From NCBI GenBank assembly GCA_021030905.1, contig JAGFMI010000020.1, positions 558,001 to 622,000 on the forward strand: a stretch of DNA of 64,000 bases. Direction: 5' to 3'. Source of the DNA: Pyrenula massariospora (Eukaryota > Ascomycota > Eurotiomycetes > Pyrenulales > Pyrenulaceae). Both the position numbers and the translations under genes were made by a program. Every line of letters starts with the position of its first letter. Within the stretch, counting starts at the first letter, position 1. The notes below the pieces were generated by a model. The model was given only the letters and a program-made list of their open reading frames with translations, was not told where the DNA came from and ran no database searches. Shown piece after piece: positions 21,140 to 31,370 of this stretch.

Positions 21140-22017
21140 GTTCAATGACAAGTAGTGTCGTGATGTAAACCGAGAAGGGTGATGTGTCCAAGAAGTGGTG
21201 AGAGTGGATCGTTGAGATCATTCGGTCAAATTCGAACAGATGCTTTCTGTGTGGTGGTGATGATAATGCCGATGAAGCCGTAGACGGTCACGTGAGATGG
21301 GTGGGTTGATAAATGATGATTTAGAGGAGTTGTTGTTGTTGAGATGAGTAATGGCGGTGATGGCGATGATGGTCTTATTGATGAGAGTGGTGTAGATGCG
21401 GGCCCCGTTGATGAAAGATTGGAGTGTGTGAGATGGCGGATGGTGATGTGCGTGGTGGCCGCCGGTATTGAGATGTCATCCTTTGATTCGTGCTGTAGTC
21501 GAGAGTTGAACGACCAAGGCTATAAGGAGGTGTTGAGATGGGCGAAGACATCTTTTTTCCATTAAAGTGGTAAAGGTGTTGGGTGAAAGGCAGTGACAAG
21601 TTTTGAGAAATGGGACCGCTTGAGATGCGATCGACTTGAAAGTGTGTCAGCTATTAAGTGACTGCAGGTAGAGCGGCAGCACTTGCGTTGGTGAGAGTCG
21701 ATGTCCTTTAGAGTCATGGACCATGGCGATTGCGCTGAAGAGAGGGGTGGTTGGTAGTTCGAGCGTCGCTGTTGATGGAAGAATATTGTGTAGTCTGTCT
21801 TCGCAGTAGAAGAGAAGCGTTGATTTGTGGTGGAAACCGATCATAATGGGAGACTCGACTCTGCGACGTTAAATTTGGGTTTGTCGAGTTATAAATATCG
21901 TCGTCGGTAGCTGTATATAAGCCCGCGTTGAAAACGGTGTCGGCGATGAGATGGTATGTCTTCGATCAGAAGATGTCGTTGTCGATGCAAAGATGATGCA
22001 GTCTGCTAAAGCTGTTA

Positions 22018-22056
22018 GCCAAATCTGCTTCGGCAGCAGGCTTTGAAGGATTTGGC
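22018..22056. repeat. nested inverted repeat downstream of the 22082 gene
   Basis: GCCAAATC at 22018-22025 is complementary to GATTTGGC at 22049-22056. Inside lies CTGCTTCGGCAG, a 4-bp stem with a TTCG loop. It begins about 25 bases past the stop codon of the leftward gene, so it falls in that gene's likely 3' untranslated region. Confidence 0.6.
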
Positions 22057-22081
22057 CTGCCTTATTGGGAAGCTTGTTGAT

Positions 22082-22897
22082 TCATTCACTAATCGGGAGA
22101 TCAACTTCCACATTTGGTGGTGCAGTGCCTTCTTCGAATTCGAAATTCTGCTTCCTCAGGATGTGCAAGCGGGAGATACAGTCCCCTCCCTCTGAAACTG
22201 GCCCTTGCTTCATCTCCAAGGACCTGTAGTAACGAACGGTAAGGTGTTCTCTCTTGTCCACGTAGTTAGTGCTGCAATCGTCCGAGGTAGTGTGCCACCA
22301 GTCTTCGATTACAGCGACGACGGCCATCTCGCCCTTGACAAACACCTGCTTCCGGTCATGAACCCGCTGAATAGCTTCCTCTCTATCATGATCCCATGCT
22401 TTGTTAGAGATGAATTCTTTAGGGTTACCGCCAGGATAGTAGCCCAGGTGATCTGCAAATTGAACTGCTGCTGTATTCTCTTGCCGGCGGTTATATTCGT
22501 TGAGGGCCTGGGAATAGGGAGGATGATGATGAGGGTTGCGGTGTGGGGAGCTCTGATTGTGTCGAAATGCTGGATTTGTATTGTTGTTGGCTCGTTCCCG
22601 CCAATTCTTCAATGCACTCGGTCCTGATCGGCTTCGACGCCGTATAATGTCGTTCTGCTGGATTGGGCTATCTTGAGGGGCTATTCCGTTGTGCGGTAAG
22701 TGACAGTTCCAAGAACTCTGGCGGCACTCAAATGGCTCACTTGGTGGATTTTGAGGGTGTCGGGGGTAGGCACGAGAAGTACGGAGCCATGTCGATGTCT
22801 GTGGCGTAGAATTTGATGTACTGGGGGAGGCATCTCGGCGATGTGGAATTCGATATGGCCCAGAGGTCTGAGGAGTGTTTGCCGTTTTGGAAGCCAT
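22082..22897 (-). CDS. hypothetical fungal protein, disordered N-terminus and acidic C-terminal domain
   Basis: A 271-residue protein if started at the ATG at 22897 (MASKTANTPQTSGPYRIPHR). The same frame is open about 400 bp further upstream, but that part is hydrophobic and low-complexity and reads as 5' leader. The first half is rich in Ser, Pro, Asn, His and Arg and is probably disordered. The second half looks folded, with NPKEFISNKAWDHDREEAIQ, GEMAVVAVIEDWWHTT and a Glu-rich end. I recognise no domain and cannot assign a function. It reads towards the NDUFAF3-like gene. Alternative: a lineage-specific gene or a partial model with unseen introns. Confidence 0.6.
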   Translation of the reverse strand: MASKTANTPQTSGPYRIPHRRDASPSTSNSTPQTSTWLRTSRAYPRHPQNPPSEPFECRQSSWNCHLPHNGIAPQDSPIQQNDIIRRRSRSGPSALKNWRERANNNTNPAFRHNQSSPHRNPHHHPPYSQALNEYNRRQENTAAVQFADHLGYYPGGNPKEFISNKAWDHDREEAIQRVHDRKQVFVKGEMAVVAVIEDWWHTTSDDCSTNYVDKREHLTVRYYRSLEMKQGPVSEGGDCISRLHILRKQNFEFEEGTAPPNVEVDLPISE

Positions 22898-24225
22898 CGT
22901 TAGGTCCAAGAATAAATATGCAGCTAAGTACAGAGCAGTGCTGATGTCGAGAGATGTGAATGATTGATAAGATGAACAATAGAGAATGGGTTGTCGATAA
23001 TATGGCGAAGTGTGTAGCAATGTAAAGATGCTTGGGCAAGATGAACAGATACGGAGAACGAGAAAGAAAGTGGCATGCTCATACGGAGACGGCCAAGATG
23101 ACCGCCTCCGCGTTGTTCCCACAATGAAGCCGTTGAAAGGTCCGTAGCAACCCATCGAATACTGGATGGAGCTAGGCCACGATGAGCGACATAGTCCAGC
23201 GGAATGAAATGGAAAGAACGAATCAGGAGAAGCACCTAACAGAAGGAATATTTCCACAAAGAATGCTACTGGTAGCATTCTCAGATTGTTTGATTGACAG
23301 TCTCTCATGACGGAGTTCCAGTGGTATCAATAATCCCTAGTTCGAGCTCCTTCAATCCCTTTCAGGGCCACTGGATTGAAGGAGACTTTTCGTCATAGCA
23401 GGGCATAACAGGTTCAGTGCCAGGGTCCGGCGTGGTAAGACATCGGAGACGGAGTGCGCACGCGGAAATGAAAGGGAAGTTGATAGCAGAGCTTTAGTAC
23501 CTTCAATTCGTGAGTCAGTGTAGAGTTCGACAGCTTACCATTAGCAGGGGTAAGGCTGCCCTGTTGCAACACGTTTCTTTCGAACATGCTAACATAGACT
23601 GGCTCCTAGGCACCTTGATGAAAACAACGCATTCCCATCAAGTCCATCCCATGTCAAATTGTCGCTTCCAACCTCTATCTGTTGTCAGTGCCTGGTTTGA
23701 TAAATATATTCTCTGCCTATTGACCGGCCCTCCTCGTGCTCTTCGAAGCCTCGAATTCATAATCTGTGCTCCAACAGGCACGCAATAGGATAAAGTCGTA
23801 CGACGCTAATGTACAGGGTATTAAGACTGTCGCCTCACATTCATGCTCGCCATCGTGGATAATACGCCGACATCGAATCGCTTTACCGGCCAAGCAGTTC
23901 ATCGGCTATGTTCATTGCTCGTAAGGGATGCAATGAAGGTGGACCTTGCTTGTGAAGTCTTTCACAACGATCACATTACTTCTTTGAAGCTCGACAGCAC
24001 AATTAGTTGGCTGAGGAAAGTTTTTGCTGAGGTCGTTCAATTGCCGCAACTTAGGCTCGAAGGATGACATAGGCCCCAGGCATCGATCAAGATCATCGAA
24101 CTGGAAGCAAGTGGATCAAGCTACAGCGTTGTCAAATCACAAGAGCTACAAAGGTTTATTTGAGAGACACATACCTGCCATGAAAGGAGAAGAAGAAGAA
24201 AGTATATTTTTCGGCCTACGTACAG
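22898..24225. other. intergenic region, no gene seen
   Basis: About 1.3 kb between two leftward genes. It holds the promoter and leader of the hypothetical gene on its left and the 3' end of the Nej1 gene on its right. Open frames are short and without family similarity. Confidence 0.45.
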
Positions 24226-25986
24226 TCAGAATTTCCTTTTCCTTTTCCTGACAGGGCCTTCTTCGATTTGCTTGATCTCATCCCGCTTCCGTGCTGTCTT
24301 CTCTTCTACCGTTTCAGATCTTGGTTCCGTTTTCTCATGTGGGGCATTTTGGACCTCGCGAGATCTGGATTTTGTCGAAGGGCTTGAAGACATTTTCATG
24401 GCATTCTCTAGTACCTCTGAGGTCCTATTACGGTTTAAGTTTGATGGTTCTTGTTGTTGTAAGATACCAGACGGTTCTGCTCCAGATAGAGGGGCTCTGG
24501 TTCGACCAGAACCGGCCCCAATTTTACCTAGGCGACGAGAAGGTGTGCCTTGGGGAGACTGCTCTACATTCTTTGGAGACGCAGAACCTGCGTGGCCAAG
24601 TTTTTCGGAGTGTGGCGAATATCTATGAGTTGTCACGGACGCTTTCGGGCTCCTGTTACGCGAAGCCGGCGAATCAGAATTTCTTCTGTACTGACCGCCT
24701 ATTTTGCCCAGTCGAGGTTTAGGTTTGCTCCGGTGCTTGACAGCAGCAGGACCTTCGTCGGAGTCAGACGATGGAGAGCGTGATCCCATTGCTGAGGTAC
24801 GGTGCCTGACTCTGGAGCGGTCTCTCGAAGTTGCAGCAGAGGAGTTGCTCAATGAAGATGATCTGGTGTCGCCCGGCTCAACATCAGTGGGGGATGATGT
24901 TGAGCTGCTTGATGTGTCACTGCTTTTGGCGGCTGTATTTTTACTGGAGCGAAGCCCTTTGCTGCTAGGATTTTGATGGCTCTTCCTACGCCTTGAGCTC
25001 GTAGATCCTCCATCGCGGCCGCTCGGTGATTGTTCCCCGTTTTCATCCTCTCCAAGGCGTTGGTGCTCCTAAGTGTTGGGTTTCAGGAGAGAAAATCATC
25101 GAAAAGAGCAAAAACAGGTCGAGCTTACCTTCTGACCATTTAGTGATTGCTGCTCTTGGAAAGCTGCATCCCGGGATTTCGATCTTGACTCGAGATTGAA
25201 AGTCCAGCTCTCACTCTTGCGGGTGGCACCTTTGAGCATCATGCTATGTATCCTTTCATTGCCCACAGCCTCCACAATACCTGCACTTGTTGGGCCGAGT
25301 CCTGAGATCCCTGTTTCGTGGTCGTGATTCCATGCTTTCTCATCAAAAGCCTCAAGTCCTGGCACCGAACTGGCTATTTGTGCATCGTCAAGCCTCTTCT
25401 GACGGTATCTGCCACCGCCAATGCCGGGGAATATGGTACCTAAATCGATGGACGAACCTTCAATCTTGTCGAGTAATCTGCGAATCACGTGATCTTTCTG
25501 TTGCAGAATTTGCTTCAAAGACTGGATCTGATGCTGACGGTGAGATTCTTCTGCTAAAGCCGGAAGAAGAAGCTCCTGAGCAAAAGCTCCTACCTCCGCC
25601 TGGGTCTTGCGCTGCAATACGAAGGTCCATGTGAGGTTGCCCAATGGCGCTGGTAGTGCAATTGCAGTGCGGACCTCGAAAATATCTTTTTGAGTTTCGT
25701 GCTTGTACAAAGTACAGTTTCCGCCGTTGAGCCCGTTTAAACAGTCCAAGAGTTTTTGGAGCAAGACGTCAAATTGCGACGCGTCCTCTGAAGGGTCAAT
25801 ACTTGATTTCTCCGAGGTTGCCTGATTGAGTATACTGTCTCGATCGCGCGAGACTTCCCATAGGTCAACCAGGTCTGTCACAAGCAACCTGAAACCCGCG
25901 GATGAACGTGGAAATCGAAATAGTAGAATATTGGGACCATTATTCAAGTTAGACGGACGGAGCAGGCTCCACTGACTGTCCGCCAT
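24226..25986 (-). CDS. NEJ1: Nej1/XLF non-homologous end-joining factor
   Basis: Two exons, complement of 25129-25986 and 24226-25068, joined in phase across a 60-bp intron (GTAAGC..TTAG), giving 566 residues. The N-terminus (MADSQWSLLRPSNLNNGPN, then LLVTDLVDLWEVSRDR) matches the XLF/Nej1 head domain. A helix suited to coiled-coil dimerisation follows (about residues 140-175, SLKQILQQKDHVIRRLLDKI). The long C-terminal half is Ser/Arg-rich and disordered, with the motif RLGKIG twice (about residues 405-410 and 465-470). The last residues, VRKRKRKF, form a basic cluster ending in Phe, like the XLF-type Ku-binding motif. XLF pairs with XRCC4/Lif1 and ligase IV to hold broken DNA ends together in the nucleus. 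Family assignment rests on the head domain and this tail. Confidence 0.88.
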
Positions 25987-26480
25987 TATTGATGACTAAA
26001 GTCAACATGTTCATCGCTTCGGAAAGTGTACCACTTGAATAGACTTTACCATCCTGCCGCGGCCGTGGGAGCAGAATGAAAATTCGGCGCGACGCGTGGA
26101 CGGGGGTGGGGGCCTAGCGGGGCGGGGCGTCAAAGGCAGCAGCCTCGCGTGCGGCGGAGGAACTGGAGCGGTTGGCATTGACAATGCAAGAAAAATTACA
26201 CACTTGGCGAAGATGGCCTAGCCAAGTACCAATAGGCAGGTAGAAATTCATCTCAGCTCGATTATTTCAGTACACAATTCTTAAGTTGGTATCCTATCTT
26301 ACGAAGGTCGGGCCATGTCGCCCCGAGCTTCAACTCCACTTACTGCTATGCAGCGTTGAGTGGCCGATTTTTTACTCCAGCTATCCCCGTACAATTTCCT
26401 TTTTAAACGTCCAGCCAGCCTGATAAGGATTCTTGAGTTTACCTCGATTCCTGTCTTTCAGTATAGTTTTTTTTTTAAAA
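25987..26480. promoter_or_regulatory. divergent promoter region of NEJ1 and flavin monooxygenase
   Basis: About 0.5 kb between outward-reading genes. A GC-rich patch at 26070-26160 is followed by AT-richer sequence up to the monooxygenase start. The monooxygenase frame is open back to 26433 but without an ATG. Confidence 0.5.
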
Positions 26481-28406
26481 ATGGGGAAAGCCCACGATCC
26501 TCATGTTGTGACATTGCCATCATACACATTTAGCGATGAGAAACTCCTCAATGCTAGTGCATCAGATCTTGCCAAGTACGTGCAAGGCTTCCTCGATCGC
26601 CTGACTACCGTATTATCTCGATCGTTGGACGCTGAAAGCCTTGGAAAATATTTTGTCGGCGACTGCTGGTTAAGAGACTTTCTAACCTTCAGCTGGGATC
26701 TACGGACCATCCATGGAATCCAAAAGCTCTCTTCCTTTCTTCAAGAGCGCGGAGCCTCAACCGCTCTATATCGAATGACTGTCAAGAAGTCAGGGTCACT
26801 GATGCCTAGGATCGAATATGCGTCTCCGTGCCTTCACTGGCTTGAGTCATTGTTTGATTTTGAGACCAAAGTTGGCCGCGGTTCTGGTGTTGTTCGGCTT
26901 GTAGAAGATCCGGAATCTAGCCATGGGCTTAGGTGCTGGTCGATATTCTTTTCACTCCAAGGTATCAAAGGCCACGAGGAAACGACGACCTCTCACAGAC
27001 CGTCCGGTACAACCTATGGGATGCAAAGTTCTCAGTCATCTAAGCACAAGGAGAACTGGCTGGATGCTCGCCAGCATCAACAAGATTTTACCGGGTCATC
27101 TCCTACTGTTCTGATTATCGGTGCAGGACATTCGGGGCTGAACACCGCTGCTCGCCTGCAACAGCTGGGTATTCCGACCCTTGTCATTGATCGACATCCG
27201 CGTGTCGGTGACAACTGGCGTACGAGATACAAATCGCTGGTGACTCACGACCCCGTCAATTTCACCCACTTGGCCTACCTTCCATTCCCACAAACCTGGC
27301 CTCTTTTCACACCCAAAGACAAGCTCGGGGATTGGTTCGAGCACTATGCTTCGATCCTTGAGCTCAACGTCTGGACTGCAACTACTCTCACCTCCGCCAC
27401 TTACTGTCCAAATACCAAGACTTGGACTGTCACCCTACTTCGAAACAATACTGCCTCTCGCACCCTCAATCCAAAACACATCATCCTCTGTACGGGCCAT
27501 TCCGGCGAGCCTTCAATTCCCCACTTTCCTGGTCAAGACTCCTTTCATGGGACCATATATCACGGTAGCGCTCATAAAAACGCTTCGATCATCCCTTCAC
27601 TATCCGCCAAACGCGTTCTTGTGGTCGGAACGGGAAACAGTGGACACGACATCGCTCAGAACTTTTACGAGCATGGCGCAAACGAAGTCACCATGCTCCA
27701 ACGCCGAGGCACATACGTTATCAACGCAACGAAGGGGAATCTCATGCAGCACGCCGAGCTGTACGGTGAAGATGGTCCCCCGACCGAAGACGCGGATGTC
27801 TACAGTCAGAGTTTGCCTTACCCAGTGTCCTTTGCCAAGAACGTCGCTTTTACCAGCTTGCTCCGAAACGATGTGGAGAAGGACATGAATGACGGACTTG
27901 AACGGGCAGGCTTTGCGCTGGATGACGGGCCTGCAGGCAGTGGCCTTGCCCGTAAATACATTACCAAGGGCGGTGGATACTACCTTGACGTAGGGTGTTC
28001 GCAGCTCATCATCGACGGAAAGGTCAAGATCAGGCGCTGTGAGGAGGGTATCTCACATTTTGTTCCCGACGGTGTAATTCTCAGAGACGGACAGAAGGTC
28101 GATGCAGATGTGGTTGTTCTTGCCACAGGCTATGACAATATGCGGACAAGTGTAAGGAAGATTCTTGGAGAGAAAGTCGCCAGATACTGTAAGGATGTAT
28201 GGGATTTGGACGAGGAGGGTGAGGTGAATGCCATGTGGAAATATAGTGGACACGAGGGCTTTTGGTACATGGGAGGGAATCTCGCGTTGGTCAGGATCTT
28301 CTCGAAAGTGCTGGCGCTGCAAATCAAAGCAGTAGAGTTAGGTCTGTTTAGGCAGCCGTCTTTGCCAGCTACATATGAAGCAAACGGGATTGATGGAGGA
28401 CAGTGA
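26481..28406 (+). CDS. flavin-dependent monooxygenase with NTF2-like N-terminal domain
   Basis: An intronless gene of 641 residues starting MGKAHDPHVVTLPSY. Residues from about 30 to 150 (DLAKYVQGFLDRLTTVLSRS onward) have the helix-then-sheet look of an NTF2/SnoaL-like domain, common in front of fungal enzymes of this type. The catalytic part binds FAD at GAGHSG (about residues 214-219) and NAD(P)H at GTGNSG (about 383-388). It ends with the LATGY block seen in class B flavin monooxygenases. The nearest group is the YUCCA-like/FMO-like set of fungal oxidases. The substrate is unknown. No polyketide synthase, peptide synthetase or other cluster enzyme lies nearby, so a biosynthetic cluster role is not supported. 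A poly(A)-like AATAAA lies 44 bases past the stop. Confidence 0.88.
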   Translation: MGKAHDPHVVTLPSYTFSDEKLLNASASDLAKYVQGFLDRLTTVLSRSLDAESLGKYFVGDCWLRDFLTFSWDLRTIHGIQKLSSFLQERGASTALYRMTVKKSGSLMPRIEYASPCLHWLESLFDFETKVGRGSGVVRLVEDPESSHGLRCWSIFFSLQGIKGHEETTTSHRPSGTTYGMQSSQSSKHKENWLDARQHQQDFTGSSPTVLIIGAGHSGLNTAARLQQLGIPTLVIDRHPRVGDNWRTRYKSLVTHDPVNFTHLAYLPFPQTWPLFTPKDKLGDWFEHYASILELNVWTATTLTSATYCPNTKTWTVTLLRNNTASRTLNPKHIILCTGHSGEPSIPHFPGQDSFHGTIYHGSAHKNASIIPSLSAKRVLVVGTGNSGHDIAQNFYEHGANEVTMLQRRGTYVINATKGNLMQHAELYGEDGPPTEDADVYSQSLPYPVSFAKNVAFTSLLRNDVEKDMNDGLERAGFALDDGPAGSGLARKYITKGGGYYLDVGCSQLIIDGKVKIRRCEEGISHFVPDGVILRDGQKVDADVVVLATGYDNMRTSVRKILGEKVARYCKDVWDLDEEGEVNAMWKYSGHEGFWYMGGNLALVRIFSKVLALQIKAVELGLFRQPSLPATYEANGIDGGQ

Positions 28407-29199
28407 ATATAGGCAGAAGGAAAAGAGTACGAATGCATGTCTTGACACCAATAAATACCCTTGGAACTCTGAGAAGGATACGTTGTGCCTCGCTGTTGCG
28501 TGGTCTGGGTATTGGGAATCTACATTGAACGCTAATAAGTAACGTCCTTGATGCGAAACATTTGGGCCGTCTCGCGATTTCCCAAGCCCAGGATCTTCCT
28601 AGAGGTATTTCGGGTCTTGGGAGCTCAAGATGGAAACGGAAACACCGAGAGGCGATATTGACCAGTGAGAAGAGTTTTCGAAAGGCAAGGTCCCTTTCTC
28701 CAGATCATTGGTTGTGTCGATCAGCGCCCCAGCCCCACGTTTTCGTCACCAACACCATCACAGCTACTGAGGCTGCTCGCCACATACGTATCGCATTTTA
28801 CATTGACTAGGTGTTCAACATCTTCTTAGGATCTCTTGGCTGAGACGACAGCAACATCCTGTACCAGAGTGCCGAAAATGATCTGGCACCGTCTGAAATT
28901 TGTCTATTGGCAAGAATCGTCGCAATCGCTACAGCAAATAGCTGGGTGAGCCAACGACATTCGAATTTGGTGGGTTCAAAGTTCATTAGCCATCATGCGT
29001 CTTGGGCTGGAGAGCATTCAAGATGTCGGCCTGGCTTGTGTAACATCGGATTCGCCGTCCCTTCCAAGGCTCAATCGAGGCTCCTCGTAGCCTTCTTCCA
29101 AGTTTTTAGCTGTCTTCCCTTCATATGGAGTTGCTTCTTTTCATGAGCTGCGACTACAGTCAATCTTTCTACGGATCATTATCTTTGGCTTGAGCAAAC
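28407..29199. other. intergenic region, no gene seen
   Basis: About 0.8 kb containing the 3' end of the monooxygenase transcript and the upstream region of the next rightward gene. Open frames are short and unconvincing. Confidence 0.45.
28450..28455 (+). terminator. polyadenylation-signal-like AATAAA
   Basis: A canonical AATAAA lies 44 bases after the monooxygenase stop codon, a usual distance for a fungal 3' end. Function is inferred from position only. Confidence 0.45.
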
Positions 29200-31098
29200 A
29201 TGTCAGGACTCGGGGAGGCGGCCAGCGTTGCCGGCTTAGTCGCCGTTGCAGGACAGTGTCTGAACCTATTGACCAAAGTCTACAATTTCGTCAAAGCGTT
29301 CAATGACACTTTTCCTCAAGCAAGGGAGCTGGCAGATGAGCTCCTTCTTCTGCAGAAATACGTGGATCAAATTCGTAACATGGCGTCCCGCGCTACTAGC
29401 ACCGCGGTTGATATTTCGGGACATGTTCACGGCCTCCTCACTGCAGTATCTAGATGTCAAAATGGAATGGAGGAAATTGAGCGCAAAATCCAGAGCTTAT
29501 GCGAAAGCCCGAAAAAATTGTCTTGGAACAAGGTCAAGGTTGCTGCCGCACGGAACTTCTTCACACAGCTCCAGACTAAAGTGCAATCTGAGAAGCAAGA
29601 TTTGATCCTTCGACTGCAAGCCTTCATTTGGTACGTATCCGGATCATATCAAATCTACCTACCAATGCTGATATTTGCAATTCTCAGCGAGCTTGTTCTC
29701 CAAGCAGGCTTTAGCATAGAGCATTTAGCGGCGCCAGTATCTTCACTTGAGAAAAACGTCGTTGACATTAGGGACGACTTGGGTGTGCATTCTGCCTCTA
29801 CCGAATGTCATTTTCAGGCACTAGACGCCAAGGTGCAATTTATACAACTTATTCTGAAGCAGTTTATCCCTTCTAAGCGACAAGCCGATGTGCCTATCTG
29901 GTCAAAGCGCCCTCGAGTTAAGGTTCCTGGCCGCGTAACCCACCGGTTTAGAAAACTCGATCTTCAAGGAAGTCGAGCCTCAACTACTATAGGGAAGCCG
30001 GTCACTGAGTATGTGCGGCTTGTCACCCCTGCTTTCCTTACCTACGAGAAGAATAGAAAGGCGCATACGGAAGTTATCGCCCTCAGACTTACAGATCTAG
30101 ACAAAATCGACTCCACTCAGAGAATCAGAATGATTCAACAACTGCAAAGTCTACGTATGCTCCTATGGCTTTTCAGGCAGGACAACTACTTCGCCGTCAA
30201 CTCATGGAAAAGCCTTTTGACTTTTCGCTCGACCTTGGCTACACAAGCGGGACTTTCGTCGTCTTGGCAATTTTCACACGCTGTCCAGGAGCTTGCCACT
30301 AGCCTTCGGCAACCTTCATGTTTCTGGATGGGCTCGCTAACCCTGCGTTGGCTCAAGTATAAACCATGGCTTCAACACGTATTCGACCGAGTTCCGGAGC
30401 AACCAGAAGATTGGGAGAGGGTCATGGAGCTTGTGATACAAAATTGGGACAGTTTTCCATCCCCCGATAATGAAGTTGGCCGATACAACTTGTCAATTCC
30501 CGTGAGACTTCTCGAGCTCGAAAGCTGGAGACCAACATGGCCCCAGGTTCGTAGAGGCGCTAAATCGGTCTCTGTAAGCAAGGTTTGTCCAGAATCTCCG
30601 TTTCGAGGCAGGGTGACAGAATGCGTAGCCTCTCATCTTGACCTACACGAAGCATTTTCAGTTCAGACCGGTAGTGCTTCCTTGGCAGATCTGTCGATTC
30701 CAGTATCACCGACTCAAGACCAGCAACTGACGGCAAAGGAAGTCCTATACGACTTACCATGGTCTGACGTTGAAGATAGCGATCCAGATGATTTGGTCCT
30801 CGCGAATAGTATTAATTACAACGCTACACAACGGGAGAACAATTTGCAGCAGGGTGCCTACAAACTCTGCTGGAATTGTTTTGCGCCTTTCCAATCTAGA
30901 GCTACGGGAAAAGAGGCCGCTTATTGCTCTCTCGAGTGCAGGCTATCAGACGCCATGGCGCCTCTGGTTGTTAACACTACCACCCCCCGAGGGCATATTG
31001 GATCTGCCACGACTTCTGCGACCTCAAGCCCGGAGCAACTGCCCACCAGTGTGATCCTCTTGCTTGATGCTCTATTTCATAATCCGTGGTCAACATAG
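29200..31098 (+). CDS. protein with fungal NLR-type N-terminal helical domain, no NTPase
   Basis: Two exons, 29200-29630 and 29688-31098, around a 57-bp intron. That intron is a multiple of three with no stop, so the unspliced frame also stays open. Splicing gives 613 residues. The start MSGLGEAASVAGLVAVAGQC, followed by NLLTKVYNFVKAF, is the pattern of the helical N-terminal domain found in front of fungal NACHT/STAND proteins. No P-loop (GxxxxGK[S/T]) or repeat domain follows. The middle is a helical region with few recognisable motifs. Near the C-terminus CWNCF and CSLEC form a possible four-Cys zinc site. Many fungi carry solitary copies of this N-terminal domain, often of unknown role; a part in incompatibility or signalling is only a possibility. 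The intron's GTACGT donor and CTGAT branch support its removal. Confidence 0.75.
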   Translation: MSGLGEAASVAGLVAVAGQCLNLLTKVYNFVKAFNDTFPQARELADELLLLQKYVDQIRNMASRATSTAVDISGHVHGLLTAVSRCQNGMEEIERKIQSLCESPKKLSWNKVKVAAARNFFTQLQTKVQSEKQDLILRLQAFIWYVSGSYQIYLPMLIFAILSELVLQAGFSIEHLAAPVSSLEKNVVDIRDDLGVHSASTECHFQALDAKVQFIQLILKQFIPSKRQADVPIWSKRPRVKVPGRVTHRFRKLDLQGSRASTTIGKPVTEYVRLVTPAFLTYEKNRKAHTEVIALRLTDLDKIDSTQRIRMIQQLQSLRMLLWLFRQDNYFAVNSWKSLLTFRSTLATQAGLSSSWQFSHAVQELATSLRQPSCFWMGSLTLRWLKYKPWLQHVFDRVPEQPEDWERVMELVIQNWDSFPSPDNEVGRYNLSIPVRLLELESWRPTWPQVRRGAKSVSVSKVCPESPFRGRVTECVASHLDLHEAFSVQTGSASLADLSIPVSPTQDQQLTAKEVLYDLPWSDVEDSDPDDLVLANSINYNATQRENNLQQGAYKLCWNCFAPFQSRATGKEAAYCSLECRLSDAMAPLVVNTTTPRGHIGSATTSATSSPEQLPTSVILLLDALFHNPWST

Positions 31099-31370
31099 AT
31101 GGCAGCTAAGTGAGCTCGGCGGCCGAGAACTACTACTGGCAAGTCGTGCCCACGGTCTTGCTGTCGTAAGCACGAAGAAGCTCACAACAACCGGGTGTTA
31201 AATCCGTGTAGGCTACACGGGCTACGTTCTCCCCTGATGCTACATAGTATACAATGTTTAAGCCACTCTTTCGTGGCGCATTTTTCATTTGTACGAATCG
31301 CTAAATATGATATCACAATAAGACCGCTCTCAGTCCATAGTGTGAACCCCCCATCCCAATGCCATCCCAA

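Larger units (their letters stand above)
19946..22081. other. long intergenic region with strand asymmetry
   Basis: About 2.1 kb between two genes read towards each other. From about 21200 to 22000 the plus strand is strongly depleted in C; the line 21301-21360 has one C and 23 G by hand count. On the minus strand this gives Ser/Thr/His/Pro-rich frames that I do not trust. TATA-like strings are present at about 21890 (TATAAATA) and 21914 (TATATAAG), with no convincing gene attached. A leftward frame beginning MSSPISTPPYS near 21552 is a weak candidate for a small gene. Confidence 0.4.

Noticed and set aside
22898-23308. N-terminal extension of the leftward hypothetical protein
   Set aside because: The frame is open but lacks a good start, and the hydrophobic low-complexity sequence is unlike the rest of the protein. 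It is better read as the 5' leader.
29631-29687. 19-residue insertion in the NLR-type domain protein
   Set aside because: The segment has a GTACGT donor, a CTGAT branch and a CAG acceptor. It reads as a hydrophobic interruption, so it is an in-frame intron rather than a membrane helix.
26481-31098. Secondary-metabolite cluster around the flavin monooxygenase
   Set aside because: Neighbours are Nej1, an NLR-type domain protein and Prp8. No backbone enzyme, transporter or cluster regulator is adjacent.
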